Positions 49,307 through 51,014 of a stretch of DNA of 51,014 bases are shown here, one piece after another. The stretch comes from Catellatospora paridis (lineage in GTDB: Bacteria > Actinomycetota > Actinomycetes > Mycobacteriales > Micromonosporaceae). The stretch lies in contig NZ_WBZD01000053.1 of NCBI RefSeq assembly GCF_009720365.1, positions 1 to 51,014 on the forward strand, read 5' to 3'. The position numbers and the translations under genes were made by a program. The stretch's first letter is position 1. Each line of letters starts with the position of its first letter. Below the pieces are notes generated by a model. That model searched no databases and was not told the DNA's origin. It saw nothing but the letters and a program-made list of their open reading frames with translations.

Positions 49307-50326
49307 TCAGGACCGCGGCGGCGCGGTGCTGTCCCGTACGACGAGTTCGGTGGCCAGCTCGATACGAGGGCTCTCGATCTTCTCGCGCTGGGCCAGGCGC
49401 AGCACGGTGCGCGCGGCGACCATGCCCATCTCGGCGAGGGGCTGCCGGATCGTGGTCAGCGGCGGGGAGGACCAGCGGACCTCGGGCAGGTCGTCGAAGC
49501 CGACGACGCTGACGTCGTCGGCCACCCGCAGGCCACGGCGGCGGATGGCCTCGTACACGCCCAGGGCCATCTGGTCGCTGGAGGCGAAGATGGCGGTCGG
49601 CGGGTCGGCCTGCTCCAGCAGCACGGTGCCGCCCGCGTACCCGGACTCGTGGTAGAAGTCGCCCTGGTAGATCAGGCTGTCGTCGACGGGCAGGCCGGCC
49701 GACTCCAGCCCGGCCCGGTAGCCGTCCAGCCGGGCGCGGCTGCACATCAGGCGCGGCGGGCCGGCGATGAAGCCGATGCGCCGGTGGCCGAGGCCGATCA
49801 GGTATTCGGTGGCGCGCAGGCCGCCGGCCCAGTTGGTCGCGCCGATGGTGGGCGCGTCCATCGGCGGCACGCCCGCCGGGTCGACGATGACGACGGGGAT
49901 GTTGAGGCGGCGCAGTTCGGCCTGCAGCGGCGGCTCCAGGGTGGACGTCACGAAGATGACGCCCTCGGTGGCCCGGCTGCGCATGTTGTCCAGCCACTGC
50001 TTGGCCGAGGAAGAGCGCCGGTGCACGGCGGAGACGACCGTGCCGATGCCGGCGGTGTGGGCGACGTCCTCGACGCCGCGGATGATCTCGACGGCCCACG
50101 GGCTGTCGAGATCGGGGAAGACCAGGTCGACCAGCCCGGAGTTGACCCGCATGCTGGCCGGGCGGCGGCGGTAGCCGTGGCGGGTGAGCAGTTCCTCGAC
50201 GCGTTCGCGGGTCTGTGGGGAGACGTCGGAGCGGCCGTTGATGACGCGCGAGACCGTCGGCACGGACACCCCGGCCAGGCGCGCGATCGCGGCGATAGTG
50301 ATCTTGCGGGATTCGTCCGCAGCCAC
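49307..50326 (-). CDS. LacI-family transcriptional regulator
   Basis: The protein has 339 residues from GTG 50326, chosen because GAAGGAG lies six bases before it. The GTG at 50344 sits ahead of that site. The N-terminal HTH is ITIAAIARLAGVSVPTVSRV (residues 9-28), followed by the hinge region. The periplasmic-binding-like domain follows (RRIGFIAGPPRLMCSRARLD; VVGFDDLPEVRWSSPPLTTI). It lies between a sugar ABC permease and the xylanase, so it probably controls one or both in response to a xylan- or cellulose-derived sugar. Confidence 0.93.
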   Translation of the reverse strand: MAADESRKITIAAIARLAGVSVPTVSRVINGRSDVSPQTRERVEELLTRHGYRRRPASMRVNSGLVDLVFPDLDSPWAVEIIRGVEDVAHTAGIGTVVSAVHRRSSSAKQWLDNMRSRATEGVIFVTSTLEPPLQAELRRLNIPVVIVDPAGVPPMDAPTIGATNWAGGLRATEYLIGLGHRRIGFIAGPPRLMCSRARLDGYRAGLESAGLPVDDSLIYQGDFYHESGYAGGTVLLEQADPPTAIFASSDQMALGVYEAIRRRGLRVADDVSVVGFDDLPEVRWSSPPLTTIRQPLAEMGMVAARTVLRLAQREKIESPRIELATELVVRDSTAPPRS

Positions 50327-50468
50327 GGGCAGCTCCTTCGTCACCGCTTCAGCCTACGGCCGGAGGGTTTCGGCGGGCAGAGCGTACCTGGGGCACGCCC
50401 GAGCCGTCGCGCCGACCCTTCGGCACCCGAGAAGTTGCGGAAATATACCGGAAGAACCCGGTCCGCCG

Positions 50469-51014
50469 TCAACCCTTGACGCTGCCGGCGAGGCCGCCGA
50501 TGAGTTGTCGTTCGGCGATGGCGTAGAAGCCGAGGGCGGGGATCATGGACAGGACGACGTAGGCGAGGACGCGGGCGGTGTCGTCGGCGTATTGGCCTTG
50601 GAAGGCTTGGACGCCTACGGGCAGGGTCCACCAGGTCTGGTCGGTGAAGACGACCAGGGGTAGGAAGAAGTTGTTCCAGCTGGCGACGATGGCCAGGACG
50701 GAGACAGTGGCCAGGGCGGGTCGGGCCATGGGTAGTAGGACGCGCCAGAAGAAGCCGAAGGGGGTGCAGCCGTCGAGGGTGGCGGCTTCTTCTACTTCGG
50801 CGGGGATGGTGCGGAAGAACTGGCGCAGGATGATGATCGTGGTGGGTAGTCCGAAGGCGGCTTGCGGGAGGATGACGCCGAGGGGGTTGTCGAGCAGTTC
50901 CATGCTGCGTAGGAGGATGAACAGCGGGAGGATGGCCACGGCGAAGGGGAACATGAGGCCGATGGCGAACAGGGTGAACAGGAGTTCGCGGCCGCGGAAG
51001 GCGAAGCGGGCGAA
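50469..51014 (-). CDS. Carbohydrate ABC transporter permease (MalG-like), 5' end outside window
   Basis: The last 181 residues are in the window. They contain membrane helices and the EAA loop EEAATLDGCTPFGFFWRVLL PMARPAL, with Gly in the conserved place, which contacts the ATPase. The C-terminus (ERQLIGGLAGSVKG) is typical of the MalG/UgpE group. Codon choice (GAA, CAA, GTA, CTA) is less GC-biased than in the neighbours. It most likely belongs to an oligosaccharide importer whose other genes are beyond the window. Confidence 0.92.
   Translation of the reverse strand, partial: FARFAFRGRELLFTLFAIGLMFPFAVAILPLFILLRSMELLDNPLGVILPQAAFGLPTTIIILRQFFRTIPAEVEEAATLDGCTPFGFFWRVLLPMARPALATVSVLAIVASWNNFFLPLVVFTDQTWWTLPVGVQAFQGQYADDTARVLAYVVLSMIPALGFYAIAERQLIGGLAGSVKG

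Noticed and set aside
1..51014. Insertion sequences, integrases or attachment sites marking an island
   Set aside because: No transposase or integrase motif and no flanking direct repeat was seen; the tRNA-like element has no repeated 3' end elsewhere in the window that I could find.

Overview
The window is very GC-rich throughout, with GTG and TTG starts, many overlapping stop/start codons, tandem GAF-ANTAR regulators, a SigB/SigF-type sigma factor, a LAL-type LuxR regulator, a class E/F sortase and a mycothiol-type DinB protein. This fits a filamentous actinomycete chromosome. Short intergenic hairpins built on AAGGGCACC/GGTGCCCTT and a GAGCGNAGCGAG-type repeat suggest Micromonosporaceae, but that is from memory and not proven here. 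No transposase, integrase or CRISPR array was found.

Layout. 1-10.9 kb holds ordinary accessory metabolism: an EamA/DMT exporter divergent from a LysR regulator, a small secreted M15-like protein, a secreted propeller-like protein, a methyltransferase, an aldo/keto reductase-TetR pair, an SGNH hydrolase, DinB and VOC proteins, and an NmrA-type reductase. 10.9-14 kb is a signalling block: two GAF-ANTAR proteins, a stress-type sigma factor and a small unknown protein. 14.1-26.5 kb (minus strand) is a large overlapping operon: DUF4132 protein, a 1593-residue protein, a MoxR AAA+ ATPase, a DUF5682-VWA fusion and a SWIM zinc-finger protein. It parallels the E. coli yehI-yehL-yehM-yehP-yehQ cluster. 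26.8-27.6 kb is a patatin-like phospholipase. At 28.0-28.1 kb there is a tRNA-like element with an aberrant anticodon stem. 28.1-35.1 kb (plus strand) is a second, different MoxR/VWA operon: an SDR-fold protein lacking the catalytic Tyr and carrying a zinc ribbon, a leucine-rich-repeat protein, an ankyrin protein, a MoxR AAA+ ATPase and an HExxH metallopeptidase-like/VWA protein. 35.1-36.4 kb is a secreted protein with a sortase. Then come an 8-bp tandem repeat, a palindrome and an Lrp/AsnC relic, a LAL regulator opposite a secreted lipase, and a GH15 enzyme with an unknown partner. At 43.3-45.4 kb there is a Cys-rich protein/TAT protein/MauE cluster. The right end holds MaoC and Nudix proteins, a secreted GH10-FN3-FN3-CBM2 xylanase, a LacI regulator and a sugar ABC permease that runs off the window.

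The most interesting part is 14-35 kb: two independent MoxR AAA+/VWA modules in divergent orientation, with a patatin gene and a tRNA-like element between them. In both operons every junction is a stop/start overlap. In each, one junction that would otherwise be a gap is bridged by a tiny ORF (10 and 31 codons) that itself overlaps the genes on both sides. MoxR/VWA systems have been proposed as NTP-dependent conflict or quality-control systems, so this block is a candidate defence or regulated-complex island. That functional reading is inference.
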